This document shows positions 35,945-43,984 of a DNA stretch of 64,000 bases, in pieces. The stretch is taken from assembly GCA_900320055.1 (NCBI GenBank), contig ONQS01000004.1, positions 23,062-87,061 of the forward strand. Reading direction: 5' to 3'. The stretch comes from an uncultured Prevotellaceae bacterium (GTDB taxonomy: Bacteria; Bacteroidota; Bacteroidia; Bacteroidales; Muribaculaceae). The position numbers and the translations under genes are program-made. How positions within the stretch are numbered: position 1 is the stretch's first letter; each line of letters begins with the position of its first letter. A model generated the notes under the pieces. The model ran no database searches. It was not told where the DNA came from and was given only the letters and a program-made list of their open reading frames with translations.

Positions 35945-36364
35945 TTATTGCATGAGGATTTGGTCCAGCAAGGGGTAGATGTCGGCCTCGGTGGTGTAAG
36001 GATGGATGTGGAAGTAGGGATCTCCAGTGAGCATGGCGGACAGTTGGGTCTTGGTCGAGTCGTAGAAGATGTGGCAGGGGATGCCATGGGCCTCGGCATA
36101 GGCCAACTCATAGCCCACGCCCAGCGACGGGCAGGTGCACTCGCCGATGAGCACGTCGCTCTGTCGCAGCCAAGCCGTGTCCTGGTCATAGATGCGAGCG
36201 TCACGCTCCCGGCCCTGCTCCATCAGGTTCAGGTTGTTCTTGCCGACGTGTTCGGTGAGCACCGTGTCCGTGCGCTGGATGTAGGCAATCAGGCGTCGGT
36301 ACAGGTCAGCATCAACACGCCCGCCACGGATGGAGCCGGCAAAATAGACTTTCTTGTTAGCCAT
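35945..36364 (-). CDS. Nucleoside 2-deoxyribosyltransferase family protein (DNPH1/Rcl-like)
   Basis: A 139-residue protein of the Rcl/DNPH1 type. Characterised members hydrolyse the N-glycosidic bond of deoxynucleoside monophosphates, notably 5-hydroxymethyl-dUMP, keeping modified bases out of DNA. The N-terminal YFAGSIRGGR phosphate-binding loop is diagnostic; the catalytic Glu lies in GVGYELAYAEAHG near residue 86, and ECTCPSLGVG is also conserved. It sits 13 bases after the thioredoxin gene. With sbcDC and the AlkZ-like gene, this operon has a DNA-integrity theme. Confidence 0.85.
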   Translation of the reverse strand: MANKKVYFAGSIRGGRVDADLYRRLIAYIQRTDTVLTEHVGKNNLNLMEQGRERDARIYDQDTAWLRQSDVLIGECTCPSLGVGYELAYAEAHGIPCHIFYDSTKTQLSAMLTGDPYFHIHPYTTEADIYPLLDQILMQ

Positions 36365-36377
36365 AGTCTGGGAGGTG

Positions 36378-36881
36378 TTATTGCCGCACGGCAGCGGGAG
36401 TCCAGTGCTTGAAGAAACTGAGCACCTTCTCCTTGTTGTAGCCCTTGCCCTCCTCGAGCAGGCCTGAATCCTGGATGTGGATGACGTTGCCCTGCTCGTC
36501 GAGCACTACCAGCACAGGGAAGCCAAAGCGCCCGGCATTGTTAAGGCGTTTCATCAGCGCTTGTCCCACCTCGCCAGCCTTGCGCGGATGATAGTTGGCA
36601 TGGATATAGACGAAGTTCTTCTCGATAACATCGTTGATGGTGCTGTCGTTGGTGATAAAGTCGGCAAAGCGCAGGCACCACGGGCACCAGTTACCTCCCA
36701 CCTGGCAGATGACAAACTTGCCCTCGGCTTTGGCCTGCAGGATAGCCTGGTCGATCTGTTCTAGCGGGTTGATCTGTTCGTTATACACCTTCTTGGGGGC
36801 GGGAGCCGCCTCGGTTTGGGCATTGGCCGTCACACACGACAGGGCCATTGCCAGCAATACGATCGTTAGTATCTTCTTCAT
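36378..36881 (-). CDS. Periplasmic thioredoxin-family protein
   Basis: A 167-residue protein with a signal peptide (residues 1-21, ending ANAQ) and a thioredoxin fold. The active-site dithiol is VGGNWCPWCLRF near residue 66, a CPWC motif, and the cis-Pro region is FGFPVLVVLDEQG. It probably reduces or isomerises disulfides in the periplasm. It overlaps the thioesterase start by four bases, so the two are coupled. Confidence 0.87.
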   Translation of the reverse strand: MKKILTIVLLAMALSCVTANAQTEAAPAPKKVYNEQINPLEQIDQAILQAKAEGKFVICQVGGNWCPWCLRFADFITNDSTINDVIEKNFVYIHANYHPRKAGEVGQALMKRLNNAGRFGFPVLVVLDEQGNVIHIQDSGLLEEGKGYNKEKVLSFFKHWTPAAVRQ

Positions 36882-37249
36882 AATCTTGACATGAATTTTT
36901 CTTGATCTACAACAAAGCGCAGGTGCGTGCCCTCGCCAAGCAGCGTGTCGCCGCAGCGGGCCTCGACCTTGAACTCGATTTTCTTGCCGTCGATGCGGGT
37001 CACCGTGGCGGTGGCGGTAACGGTGTCGCCCAGACGGCTGGGCTTGAGGTGGGACGAGGCGATGTGCCCGCCCACGGTGGTGCAGCCCTGGGGCAGGTGG
37101 TCGGCCACGGCGAGCATGGCGGCGTTCTCCATGAGCGCCATCATGGCGGGAGTGGCCAGCACCGGCATGTTGCCTGAGTCCATAGCGATGGCGGTGACGG
37201 TGTCATCTACCGTCAGTTGGCTTGTGTGCTGTAATCCTTCTTGCAGCAT
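36878..37249 (-). CDS. Hot-dog fold thioesterase (fluoroacetyl-CoA thioesterase-like family)
   Basis: A 123-residue single hot-dog domain protein. The central-helix motif ATPAMMALMENAA matches the FlK-like thioesterase family, where the Glu is catalytic; TTVGGHIASSHLKPSRLGD and EFKVEARCGDTLLGEGTH form the sheet. The acyl-CoA substrate cannot be inferred. It follows a small Cys-containing gene by 11 bases and overlaps the thioredoxin gene. Confidence 0.85.
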   Translation of the reverse strand: MLQEGLQHTSQLTVDDTVTAIAMDSGNMPVLATPAMMALMENAAMLAVADHLPQGCTTVGGHIASSHLKPSRLGDTVTATATVTRIDGKKIEFKVEARCGDTLLGEGTHLRFVVDQEKFMSRL

Positions 37250-37260
37250 GGTCGCGTGGG

Positions 37261-37443
37261 TTAGTATTTATTGAAGTTATACTTGGTTCTTAACTCGGCT
37301 TTTTTCTCCTCGCTCTGACGGGAGAAGTAACTGCGCCAGCCGGGGCAGAAGTTGATGTGCCAGCGCCAAAACCTGCCCAGCGCCGAGTTGGGCTTTTGGT
37401 CGTAGTGCGCACGGAACTTGCAATTCTCACAGACATGTGCCAT
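37261..37443 (-). CDS. Small conserved Cys- and Trp-rich protein
   Basis: A 60-residue basic protein with a CENCKF motif at residues 5-10 and a third Cys in the aromatic stretch FWRWHINFCPGWRSYF. The Cys spacing could bind zinc or iron, but only three Cys are present. I believe close relatives are widespread in Bacteroidales, without known function. It is the first gene of the long minus-strand run, with a TAnnTTTG promoter element 36 bases upstream. Confidence 0.7.
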   Translation of the reverse strand: MAHVCENCKFRAHYDQKPNSALGRFWRWHINFCPGWRSYFSRQSEEKKAELRTKYNFNKY

Positions 37444-37478
37444 AATTCAATCGTTTAATAGAGGTGAATATCTCGCCA

Positions 37479-37486
37479 CAAATATA
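37479..37486 (-). promoter_or_regulatory. -7 element for the minus-strand operon starting at 37443
   Basis: On the minus strand 37486-37479 is TATATTTG, a TAnnTTTG match, 35 bases upstream of the small-protein ATG. No clear -33 element is seen. Confidence 0.45.
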
Positions 37487-37568
37487 TCTATAATTTGTGA
37501 TATTACCAGAAGTCAGACCTGGTTTTTTGTTTTGCATTTTGTTTTACATGCCTATATGGCAGATGAAA

Positions 37569-37614
37569 TTTTGGTCAAAAGATTGCATAATGCAATTTTT
37601 TTGTGGTAATTTTG
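37569..37614 (+). promoter_or_regulatory. Promoter and two palindromic operator candidates of the S24 regulator
   Basis: TTG at 37583-37585, 21 bases and TAATTTTG at 37607-37614 form a promoter 37 bases before the ATG. Two perfect palindromes overlap its upstream side: TTTTG-gt-CAAAA (37569-37580) and TTGCAT-a-ATGCAA (37583-37595). Their placement suits autorepression by the XRE protein. Confidence 0.6.
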
Positions 37615-37651
37615 CCGAGAGAAAACACATATTCACCTAAAATCATCATTT

Positions 37652-38338
37652 ATGGATGCTCAAAATAATGCCGAAATCATCGACCGTATCAAGTATCTGA
37701 TGCGCGAACTGGGCATGAAGCAAGTGCAATTTGCCCAGCGACTGGGTGTGGACACGTCCAATCTGTCGAAATACCTCAACGCCCACATGCCGCTGAGCGA
37801 ATCTTTCCTCAATCGCATCGTGGTCAACTTGGGGGTGAGCAAAGAGTGGCTCCTCGAGGGCACCGACTTGCCCTTCGGTAAGACGCAGGTCCCTGTCGGC
37901 GGAGACCCTTTGACGGCGGTCTCAGCCGCTGGCGGCGGCACACCGGTCTATGATGTGGATGCTACTGCCGGTGCGGCGTCGGGCCGCAACGAGTTGTTTG
38001 CCAGCGACAACATCGTGGGATGGGTCAATCTGCCTAATGTGAGCCCCAATTGCCGCATCGTGCGTGTGAGCGGCGACTCGATGGCACCTGTCATCCAGGA
38101 TGGTGATTTTATCGCCGTGCGCGAGGTGAGCAATCCCAATCAGATCTACTGGGGCCAGATTTATGTCATCCAACTGGATGACTTCAGGTTGGTAAAATAC
38201 CTACGCCGCCATACCGACCCCAATATGGTGGTGCTGCGTAGCGCCAATCCTGAGTATGACGACATGGACGTGCGCCGCGCCGACATCCACGAGATGTTAC
38301 TCGTGCAACACATCCTCCACCTCAACACCCGATTATAA
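37652..38338 (+). CDS. XRE family regulator with S24/LexA-like peptidase domain
   Basis: A 228-residue repressor-type protein. The N-terminal XRE helix-turn-helix spans about residues 8-70 (KQVQFAQRLGVDTSNLSKYL). After a Gly/Ala-rich linker comes an S24 domain with the nucleophile Ser in VSGDSMAP near residue 141 and the general-base Lys in RLVKYLRR near residue 181. The linker contains an Ala-Gly pair (ATAGAA near residue 110) where LexA/CI-type self-cleavage could occur. It may therefore be a damage-responsive repressor, or a stable regulator of the HTH-S24 type common in Bacteroidales. An M16 peptidase gene follows after 28 bases. Confidence 0.88.
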   Translation: MDAQNNAEIIDRIKYLMRELGMKQVQFAQRLGVDTSNLSKYLNAHMPLSESFLNRIVVNLGVSKEWLLEGTDLPFGKTQVPVGGDPLTAVSAAGGGTPVYDVDATAGAASGRNELFASDNIVGWVNLPNVSPNCRIVRVSGDSMAPVIQDGDFIAVREVSNPNQIYWGQIYVIQLDDFRLVKYLRRHTDPNMVVLRSANPEYDDMDVRRADIHEMLLVQHILHLNTRL

Positions 38339-38366
38339 ACCCTTATCGACAAAAAACGAAAACGAC

Positions 38367-39584
38367 GTGACAACCTACTATCATACCTTGTCCAACGGAC
38401 TGCCTATGGTTCATATCTCGACCGCATCACAGGTGGCCTGGTGTGGGATTGCCGTGAATGCCGGCAGCCGTGACGAGCGCGACGGACAGCACGGCCTGGC
38501 CCACTTTGTGGAGCATACCATCTTCAAGGGCACCGAGCATCGGCGCGCTTGGCATATCCTGAACCGCATGGAGCGGGTAGGGGGAGAACTCAATGCTTAC
38601 ACTACCAAGGAGGGCACTATGCTCTACTCGGTGTTTCCCCATCAGCATCTGGGCCGTGCCATTGACCTGCTGGCCGACCTGGTGCAGTGGTCGGTCTTTC
38701 CGCAGGAGGAACTCGACCGGGAGCGCGACGTGGTGCTCGAGGAGGCTGCCAGTTACCGCGACACGCCCAGCGATGCGGTCTACGATGACTTCGAGGACCT
38801 GCTGTTTGCCGGCAGCGAACTGGGTCATAACATTTTGGGCAAAAAACAGGATTTGGAAAACCTGACCCGAGAGGACTGCATGCGCTATCTCAAGACATTG
38901 TATGTGCCTGGCAACATGGCCTTCTTCTCGGTGGGCCCCGAGCGCCCCGAGCGGGTCTTCCGCATGGCCGAGAAATGCTTTGGCGCCATGAGCCATGTGA
39001 TGACGGAGCGTCACCGCACCATCCCGCAGCCTGTGGAGCCGTTCAAGCGCACGATACAGATCGGTACCCATCAGGCCCATACCATCGTGGGTGCCCGTGT
39101 GCCTGACATGAACCACCCCTTGCGCTATGCCTTGATGCTGCTCAACAACATCTTGGGCGGTCCGGGCATGAACTCGCTGCTCAATGTGGAATTGCGTGAG
39201 CGTCGCGGCTATGTCTATACCGTCGAGTCCACGCTGACGCTGCTGAGCGACTGCGGATGGATGGAAATCTATCTGGGCTGTGACCCTGACGATGTGCGCT
39301 CGAGCCTGCATGTTATCGACCGCATCACCACCCGTCTGAGCCAGGACCTCTTGCCCGAGCGCCGCCTCGAAGCCTACAAGCGCCAGTATTGTGGCCAACT
39401 GGTGGTCGCTGCCGACAGCACCGAGTTTATGGCGATGCGTGCCGGCCGCGGCCTGCTCTACCATGGCAAGGTGGCATCTATCGACGATACCATCTCGCGC
39501 ATCCAGGCCGTCACCGCCCAGGAGGTGGCCCAGGTTGCCGCCTATCTCACGAGCGACCGCTTGTCGTCGCTCACGTTTCACTAA
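38367..39584 (+). CDS. M16 family zinc metallopeptidase
   Basis: A 405-residue peptidase of the pitrilysin/processing-peptidase family. The inverted zinc motif HFVEH is at residues 46-50 and the third ligand Glu lies in VVLEEAASY about 75 residues later. The second, inactive half-domain follows, with RERRGYVYTVES. GTG 38367 is the likely start: the open frame extends upstream only over the regulator gene in another frame. No signal peptide is evident, suggesting a cytoplasmic location. It is probably cotranscribed with the S24 regulator. Confidence 0.9.
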   Translation: MTTYYHTLSNGLPMVHISTASQVAWCGIAVNAGSRDERDGQHGLAHFVEHTIFKGTEHRRAWHILNRMERVGGELNAYTTKEGTMLYSVFPHQHLGRAIDLLADLVQWSVFPQEELDRERDVVLEEAASYRDTPSDAVYDDFEDLLFAGSELGHNILGKKQDLENLTREDCMRYLKTLYVPGNMAFFSVGPERPERVFRMAEKCFGAMSHVMTERHRTIPQPVEPFKRTIQIGTHQAHTIVGARVPDMNHPLRYALMLLNNILGGPGMNSLLNVELRERRGYVYTVESTLTLLSDCGWMEIYLGCDPDDVRSSLHVIDRITTRLSQDLLPERRLEAYKRQYCGQLVVAADSTEFMAMRAGRGLLYHGKVASIDDTISRIQAVTAQEVAQVAAYLTSDRLSSLTFH

Positions 39585-39650
39585 TGCGATGACCCATCAT
39601 CATCATCATCAAGTAATCCAAGTAACCGCGATAAATAATACGAGAGTAAC

Positions 39651-40589
39651 ATGAAAAAGATCTCCATTCTCATCCCGTGCTATAATGAGGAGAAGTCCCT
39701 GCCGCTGCTCTATCCCGAGTTGGTCAAACTCATGGAGGGCAACAAGGCTTATGACTGGGAACTCATGTTTGTCAACGACGGCAGCACCGACGGCACACTC
39801 GCCGCGCTGCAGCAGTTGCGGCAGCAGGATAGCCGTGTCAATTATGTGGACCTGTCGCGCAACTTCGGCAAGGAGGCGGCGATGCTGGCCGGATTTGACT
39901 ATGTGACCGGCGACTGCATGGTCATCATCGATGCCGACCTGCAGCATCCGCCCACGCTCATCCCTGAGATGATCAAGCATTGGGAAGCGGGATATGACGA
40001 CGTGTATGCCAAGCGCCGCTCGCGCGGCAAGGAGAGTTGGCTGCGCCGCCGCCTGTCGTTGCTCTTCTACAAGTTGTTGCAGAGTTCGTCGCGATTCGAC
40101 GTGCTGCAAAACGTGGGCGACTTCCGCCTACTCGACCGCAAGTGCATCAACGCCCTGAAGCGGATGCGCGAGAGCGAGCGCTACACCAAGGGGATGTACA
40201 GTTGGATCGGCTTTAACAAGAAGGAGGTGGAGTTTGACCAGGGCGACCGTCTCGCCGGCGACTCGTCGTGGAACTTCAGGCGCCTGTTCTCGTTTGCGCT
40301 CGATGGTATCACCTCGTTTACCAACGCGCCATTGCGCATCTCCACCATGATGGGCTTTGTCGTGTCGGTGTGTGCTTTCCTGTATATGATCTACGTCTTC
40401 TGCAAGGCTCTCATCTATGGAGACCCGGTGCAGGGTTATCCCACACTGGTGATTCTGGTCCTGTTCTTGGGTGGCATACAGTTGCTCTCGCTGGGTATCA
40501 TCGGTGAGTATATCGGGCGCATCTACAACGAGACCAAAAACCGGCCTGACTACATCGTGCGTCAGTTCAACGGCGAGGATGCGCTGTAG
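39651..40589 (+). CDS. Family 2 glycosyltransferase with C-terminal membrane segments (DPM1/GtrB-like)
   Basis: A 312-residue polyprenyl-phosphate glycosyltransferase-like protein. The GT-A domain shows IPCYNEEKSL, NDGSTDGT near residue 46 and DADLQHPP near residue 97 (the DxD metal site). Two C-terminal membrane helices (about residues 228-250 and 262-285) followed by IGEYIGRIYNETKNRP match the GtrB/YfdH group, which loads glucose or similar sugars onto undecaprenyl phosphate. Sugar and acceptor glycan are not known. A 21-codon His-rich frame (39589-39654) ends on the start codon of this gene. Confidence 0.93.
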   Translation: MKKISILIPCYNEEKSLPLLYPELVKLMEGNKAYDWELMFVNDGSTDGTLAALQQLRQQDSRVNYVDLSRNFGKEAAMLAGFDYVTGDCMVIIDADLQHPPTLIPEMIKHWEAGYDDVYAKRRSRGKESWLRRRLSLLFYKLLQSSSRFDVLQNVGDFRLLDRKCINALKRMRESERYTKGMYSWIGFNKKEVEFDQGDRLAGDSSWNFRRLFSFALDGITSFTNAPLRISTMMGFVVSVCAFLYMIYVFCKALIYGDPVQGYPTLVILVLFLGGIQLLSLGIIGEYIGRIYNETKNRPDYIVRQFNGEDAL

Positions 40590-40622
40590 GGATGGGCGCA
40601 ATTCTTCATTTTTTGGATAAAC

Positions 40623-40682
40623 TTGGCTGCACCTCAGCAAATCAAGCAAGCTTGTTCGCATTCGGTTTGCACAAATTTTGGC
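40623..40682 (+). repeat. Dispersed copy of the lysS-upstream repeat element
   Basis: The sequence shares the order of boxes with the 142-bp tandem unit: TTGGCTGCACCTCAGC, a short palindrome around CAAGCTTG where the other copies have AACAAGTT, and GGTTTGCACAAATTTTGG. The hairpin arms differ but symmetry is kept, as expected for a structured repeat. It lies just upstream of the frr promoter. Confidence 0.65.
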
Positions 40683-40689
40683 AAAAAAC

Positions 40690-40720
40690 TTGCAGGGTTG
40701 GGCCAAAAACTGTACTTTCG
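40690..40720 (+). promoter_or_regulatory. frr: Putative frr promoter
   Basis: TTG at 40690-40692, a 20-base spacer and TACTTTCG at 40713-40720 (one mismatch to TAnnTTTG) lie 48 bases before the frr ATG, directly after the dispersed repeat. Confidence 0.5.
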
Positions 40721-40768
40721 TGACCACTAAAGTGTAATTCAACATCAAAACGATAAAAACGCAACACT

Positions 40769-41329
40769 ATGAACGACGTGAAATTCTATCTCGACGCAGC
40801 CGAGAAAAAGATGCAGGAAGCCGTAGACTTCCTCGATGACACCCTGGCACACATCCGTGCAGGCAAGGCCAACGTGAAGATTCTGGACGGCATCCGTGTG
40901 AACTACTATGGCAGCCCCGTGCCCATCGACAATGTTGCCAACGTGAGCACTCCCGACCAGCGCACCATCGCCATCATGCCTTGGGAGCGTAACATGATCG
41001 GCGCCATCGAGAAGGCTATCATCGACAGCAATGTGGGCATCATGCCTGTCAACAATGGCGAGGTGATCCGCCTGAACATCCCGCCCCTGACCGAGGAACG
41101 CCGCAAACTGCTCGTTAAGGATTCCAAGGCCGAGAGCGAGAAGGCTCGCGTGAGCATCCGCAATGCCCGTCGCGAGGCTATCGAGGGCCTGAAGAAGGCC
41201 GTCAAGGAGGGTATGAGCGAGGACGTCAGCAAGGATGGCGAGGACAAGGTGCAGAAGATTCATGACAAGTTCATGAAGAAGATTGACGAGATCTTTGCCG
41301 CCAAGGAGAAGGAAATCCTCACCGTATAA
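40769..41329 (+). CDS. frr: Ribosome recycling factor
   Basis: Splits post-termination ribosomes together with EF-G. The 186-residue length and sequence are standard: AEKKMQEAVDFL at the start, HIRAGKANVKILDGIRVNYYG, the INIPPLTEERRKLL equivalent (RLNIPPLTEERRKLL) and ARVSIRNARREA. A three-helix bundle with an inserted beta domain is expected. It appears transcribed from its own promoter after the GT2 gene. Confidence 0.97.
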   Translation: MNDVKFYLDAAEKKMQEAVDFLDDTLAHIRAGKANVKILDGIRVNYYGSPVPIDNVANVSTPDQRTIAIMPWERNMIGAIEKAIIDSNVGIMPVNNGEVIRLNIPPLTEERRKLLVKDSKAESEKARVSIRNARREAIEGLKKAVKEGMSEDVSKDGEDKVQKIHDKFMKKIDEIFAAKEKEILTV

Positions 41330-41377
41330 AGCAGATTCACATTATCTGTCAAATCACTGTTAGTGAGAGGGTAAACT

Positions 41378-43060
41378 GTGGCTAGCGCGTTACGTTACAG
41401 CAAGCGTTGGCACGATGTCGCTTATTGGGCTTTGCTCCTGATGGCATGTGCCGTGATGATGGTAATGAACGTGCTCACCACGTTCAAGGAGGACGACTTG
41501 GCCTTTACCCTGATCGAGAGCGAATGGACGCCGGTGCGCTCGCTGGCCGACATGCTGCACTCTCACGTGATTCATTACACAGGCACCAATGGCCGTCTGG
41601 CCGAGTTGGTGCCTGAATTGTTTGCCTGCCTGCTGGGTAAGACGGCCTTCAATGTGTGCAATGCCATCGTGTTTGCGCTCTTGGCCCACTTGATCAGCCT
41701 GCTGGCAACGGGTCGGCGGTCGCTGCTGGCGGTTTCGGCTTTTCTGGCCATTGTGGGCACTTGCTACCCCATTCCTGGCGAGACTATGCTATGGATGGCT
41801 GGCAGTGCCAACTATATGTGGGCCATCACCTTGTCGTTGGCTCTGGTTTATTATCTGACCCGCTCCCACAGTCGGCCGCTAGGGTGGGCCGGTGCGGTGC
41901 TGCTGTTTGTGGTATCGTTGCTGGCCGGCGGCTTCAACGAGGCGACATCGATGGGATTTTTGGGCGGAATGGTGCTCTACTATGCTTGTAACCGATCGCT
42001 GATCGACCGGCGTGTGGTGGTGGCACTCGTGGCCTATCTCATCGGCCTGCTGCTGATTGTGGCTTCGCCTGGCGCCTGGAACCGTGCGGCCACCGATGTG
42101 GCGACGGATATGAGTGTGACCAGCCTGATAGCAAGCCGCTGGCACATCTTTTCCGAGAAGATGTGGCGCTTCTATCTGCCTGTGTTTGCTGCTGTGACAG
42201 GTGTGTGCCTGTTGGTGATGGGCAAGGGCAGGGCCGTGAGGCGCTGTGTCTGGACCTACGTGTTTGTGTGCCTGGCCGCTGTGCTTTTTGCTCTGGGCCT
42301 TCATCATGAGCGGCCCTATGCTCCGCTGGTTACCGTTGCCAGCATTATCCTGCTGATGGTTGCCGATGCCTTGCTGTCGGGCAAGACGCTCTGGCGCGTG
42401 GCGGTCACCGTAGTGGCGCTGGGATTGACAGCATTTACCTATGGCCGCGGCATCGAGGTGCTGAAGGCCTATAAGGCCTTTGACGATGAGGTCACGGAGC
42501 AGATTCAGGCTTCGCCGAGCCAAGTGGTGCTGCGCGAGCGCCAGTTCGACCAGTACAGCCGATTTGTGATGCCGATGCTCTACATGTCCACCAACTACTT
42601 TGACCATGAGGTCATCTATCGGGCCTATTTCGGCAAGGAGAATGTGCAGTTTGTGGATGACTCGGTCTATACCCGTTATCACGAGGACCGCTTGCTGGAT
42701 GGCGCCTCAGTGTGGCCCATCGGCACGCGCAATCCCGATCTGTCGGGCGACGTCTTGCGCCTGCAGGGACAGGATTACATGGCTGTCACGCTGCGCCTCG
42801 ACACCCTGCCGGCAACCTACCAGACGGCACGTTATTACTTCGAAGATGTCACCCGGGCCCTGCCCGATGAGGAATTGTCACGTCGCCAGCAGGATGGGCT
42901 GACCTTGACTTACAACCCGATGGGATTCTTCCCGCTGCGCTACCGTGGGCAGTGCTACCTGATCCTGCCTGTTCCCGATAGCAGCATCACCCGCATCGAT
43001 ATCCCGCTCGACATCACTCAGCAGCCCGTCATCCTGACCCTGCTGCCTCAAGCGAAATAA
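41378..43060 (+). CDS. DUF6056 polytopic membrane protein
   Basis: A 560-residue protein with about ten membrane segments in the first 370 residues and a soluble C-terminal part. The early loop KEDDLAFTLIES and TGTNGRLAELVPELF resembles the DUF6056 / GT-C-like layout, in which an acidic pair after the first helix is conserved. Such proteins may be lipid-linked sugar glycosyltransferases, but no activity is shown. GTG 41378 is the only start available after a stop six bases upstream. It follows frr by 48 bases. Confidence 0.7.
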   Translation: MASALRYSKRWHDVAYWALLLMACAVMMVMNVLTTFKEDDLAFTLIESEWTPVRSLADMLHSHVIHYTGTNGRLAELVPELFACLLGKTAFNVCNAIVFALLAHLISLLATGRRSLLAVSAFLAIVGTCYPIPGETMLWMAGSANYMWAITLSLALVYYLTRSHSRPLGWAGAVLLFVVSLLAGGFNEATSMGFLGGMVLYYACNRSLIDRRVVVALVAYLIGLLLIVASPGAWNRAATDVATDMSVTSLIASRWHIFSEKMWRFYLPVFAAVTGVCLLVMGKGRAVRRCVWTYVFVCLAAVLFALGLHHERPYAPLVTVASIILLMVADALLSGKTLWRVAVTVVALGLTAFTYGRGIEVLKAYKAFDDEVTEQIQASPSQVVLRERQFDQYSRFVMPMLYMSTNYFDHEVIYRAYFGKENVQFVDDSVYTRYHEDRLLDGASVWPIGTRNPDLSGDVLRLQGQDYMAVTLRLDTLPATYQTARYYFEDVTRALPDEELSRRQQDGLTLTYNPMGFFPLRYRGQCYLILPVPDSSITRIDIPLDITQQPVILTLLPQAK

Positions 43061-43101
43061 TCATTTATCAATCATCATCTGTAAGGAAAACTAAAGACAA
43101 C

Positions 43102-43668
43102 ATGAAGAGTTTTGGATCTAAACCGTGGATTCTTCCACAGCCGGTGCTCATCATCGGCACCTATGACAAAGAGGGTCGTCCCAACGCTATGAATGCCGCA
43201 TGGGGAGGCACCTGGGACATGAAGGAAATCATGATTTCGCTGTCGTCGCACGCCACGACCGACAATCTGGCCGTCAACGACACGTTTACCGTGGCTTTTG
43301 CCACGACCGAGACGATGGTGGCCTCAGACTTTGTGGGCATCGTCAGTGCCAAGAAGGACCCCGACAAGATGGCCAAGACGGGCTGGACTATCGAGAAGGC
43401 CCCCAACGTCAACGCCCCCTTGTTCACCGACTTCCCCATGACGATGGAGTGCCGCATCAAGGAGAAGATCGACGAGGACCGCAACACGGGCTACTATCTG
43501 GTAGCCGAGGTCGTGAATGTGCTGTGTGACGAGCGTTATCTCGACGAGGACGGCAATCCCGACATCGAGAAGATGCACATCATCACCTACGATCCCACCC
43601 GCTACAAATACGTGCAACTGGGCACCACCGTCGGCACCGCCTTCCACGACGGCGCCCAACTCAAGTAA
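43102..43668 (+). CDS. Flavin reductase family protein (flavoredoxin-like)
   Basis: A 188-residue FMN-binding split-barrel protein. Typical features are the start KPWILPQPVLIIGTYD, PNAMNAAWGG, the FMN-contact stretch ISLSSHATTDNL, and FVGIVSAKKDPDKMAKTGW. Members reduce flavins with NAD(P)H or act as flavin-linked electron carriers; the physiological partner is unknown. It follows the DUF6056 gene by 41 bases and closes the + strand run. Confidence 0.9.
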   Translation: MKSFGSKPWILPQPVLIIGTYDKEGRPNAMNAAWGGTWDMKEIMISLSSHATTDNLAVNDTFTVAFATTETMVASDFVGIVSAKKDPDKMAKTGWTIEKAPNVNAPLFTDFPMTMECRIKEKIDEDRNTGYYLVAEVVNVLCDERYLDEDGNPDIEKMHIITYDPTRYKYVQLGTTVGTAFHDGAQLK

Positions 43669-43890
43669 CCCAACCGTCGTATCGTATTACTCTTGATAGA
43701 AGAGGTCATCCATGGTGACCTCATTCTGAACTATGCCGGAGTGAATGCCTGGCAGAACACCATAGGTTGTTATCATCGTCAGGGCAAGAGACTTGCGTAT
43801 TGAACTCTTGAACTTGGAGTAAGTCTCGGCTCAGCGGAAAATTAGTGGGGGCAAGCATGAGGTCGAAAGACTTCGCCAAGGCCCTCATTC
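43669..43890 (+). other. Gene-poor sequence with a stem-loop and a short non-matching open frame
   Basis: A 7-bp perfect stem (43702-43708 with 43716-43722) lies about 34 bases past the flavin reductase stop. An open frame runs across roughly 43676-43801 (…HGDLILNYAGVNAWQN…) and ends in TGA. Its composition looks protein-like, but I cannot match it to a family; it may be a gene fragment. Confidence 0.3.
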
Positions 43891-43981
43891 GAGGCCCGTC
43901 CGATTGGAGTCCTTTCTCCCCAGGCCACACTGACCTTCGGCCAGTGCGCCCTAGGGTTGCCTCAAGTCAAGGCCTCTGGCC
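43891..43981 (+). repeat. REP-like element, copy A
   Basis: This 91-base segment recurs with about 70-75% identity at 44114-44206. It starts GAGGCCCGT, holds a central palindrome (CACTGACC with GGCCAGTG), and ends TCAAGGCCTCTGGCC. It lies on the upstream side of a transposase remnant. Confidence 0.6.
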
Positions 43982-43984
43982 ACT

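Noticed and set aside
35941-36204. Longer N-terminus for the DUF4304 protein
   Set aside because: It runs antiparallel in frame across the DNPH1-like gene with biased Thr/Pro/Ser composition; the DUF4304 domain begins at 35940.
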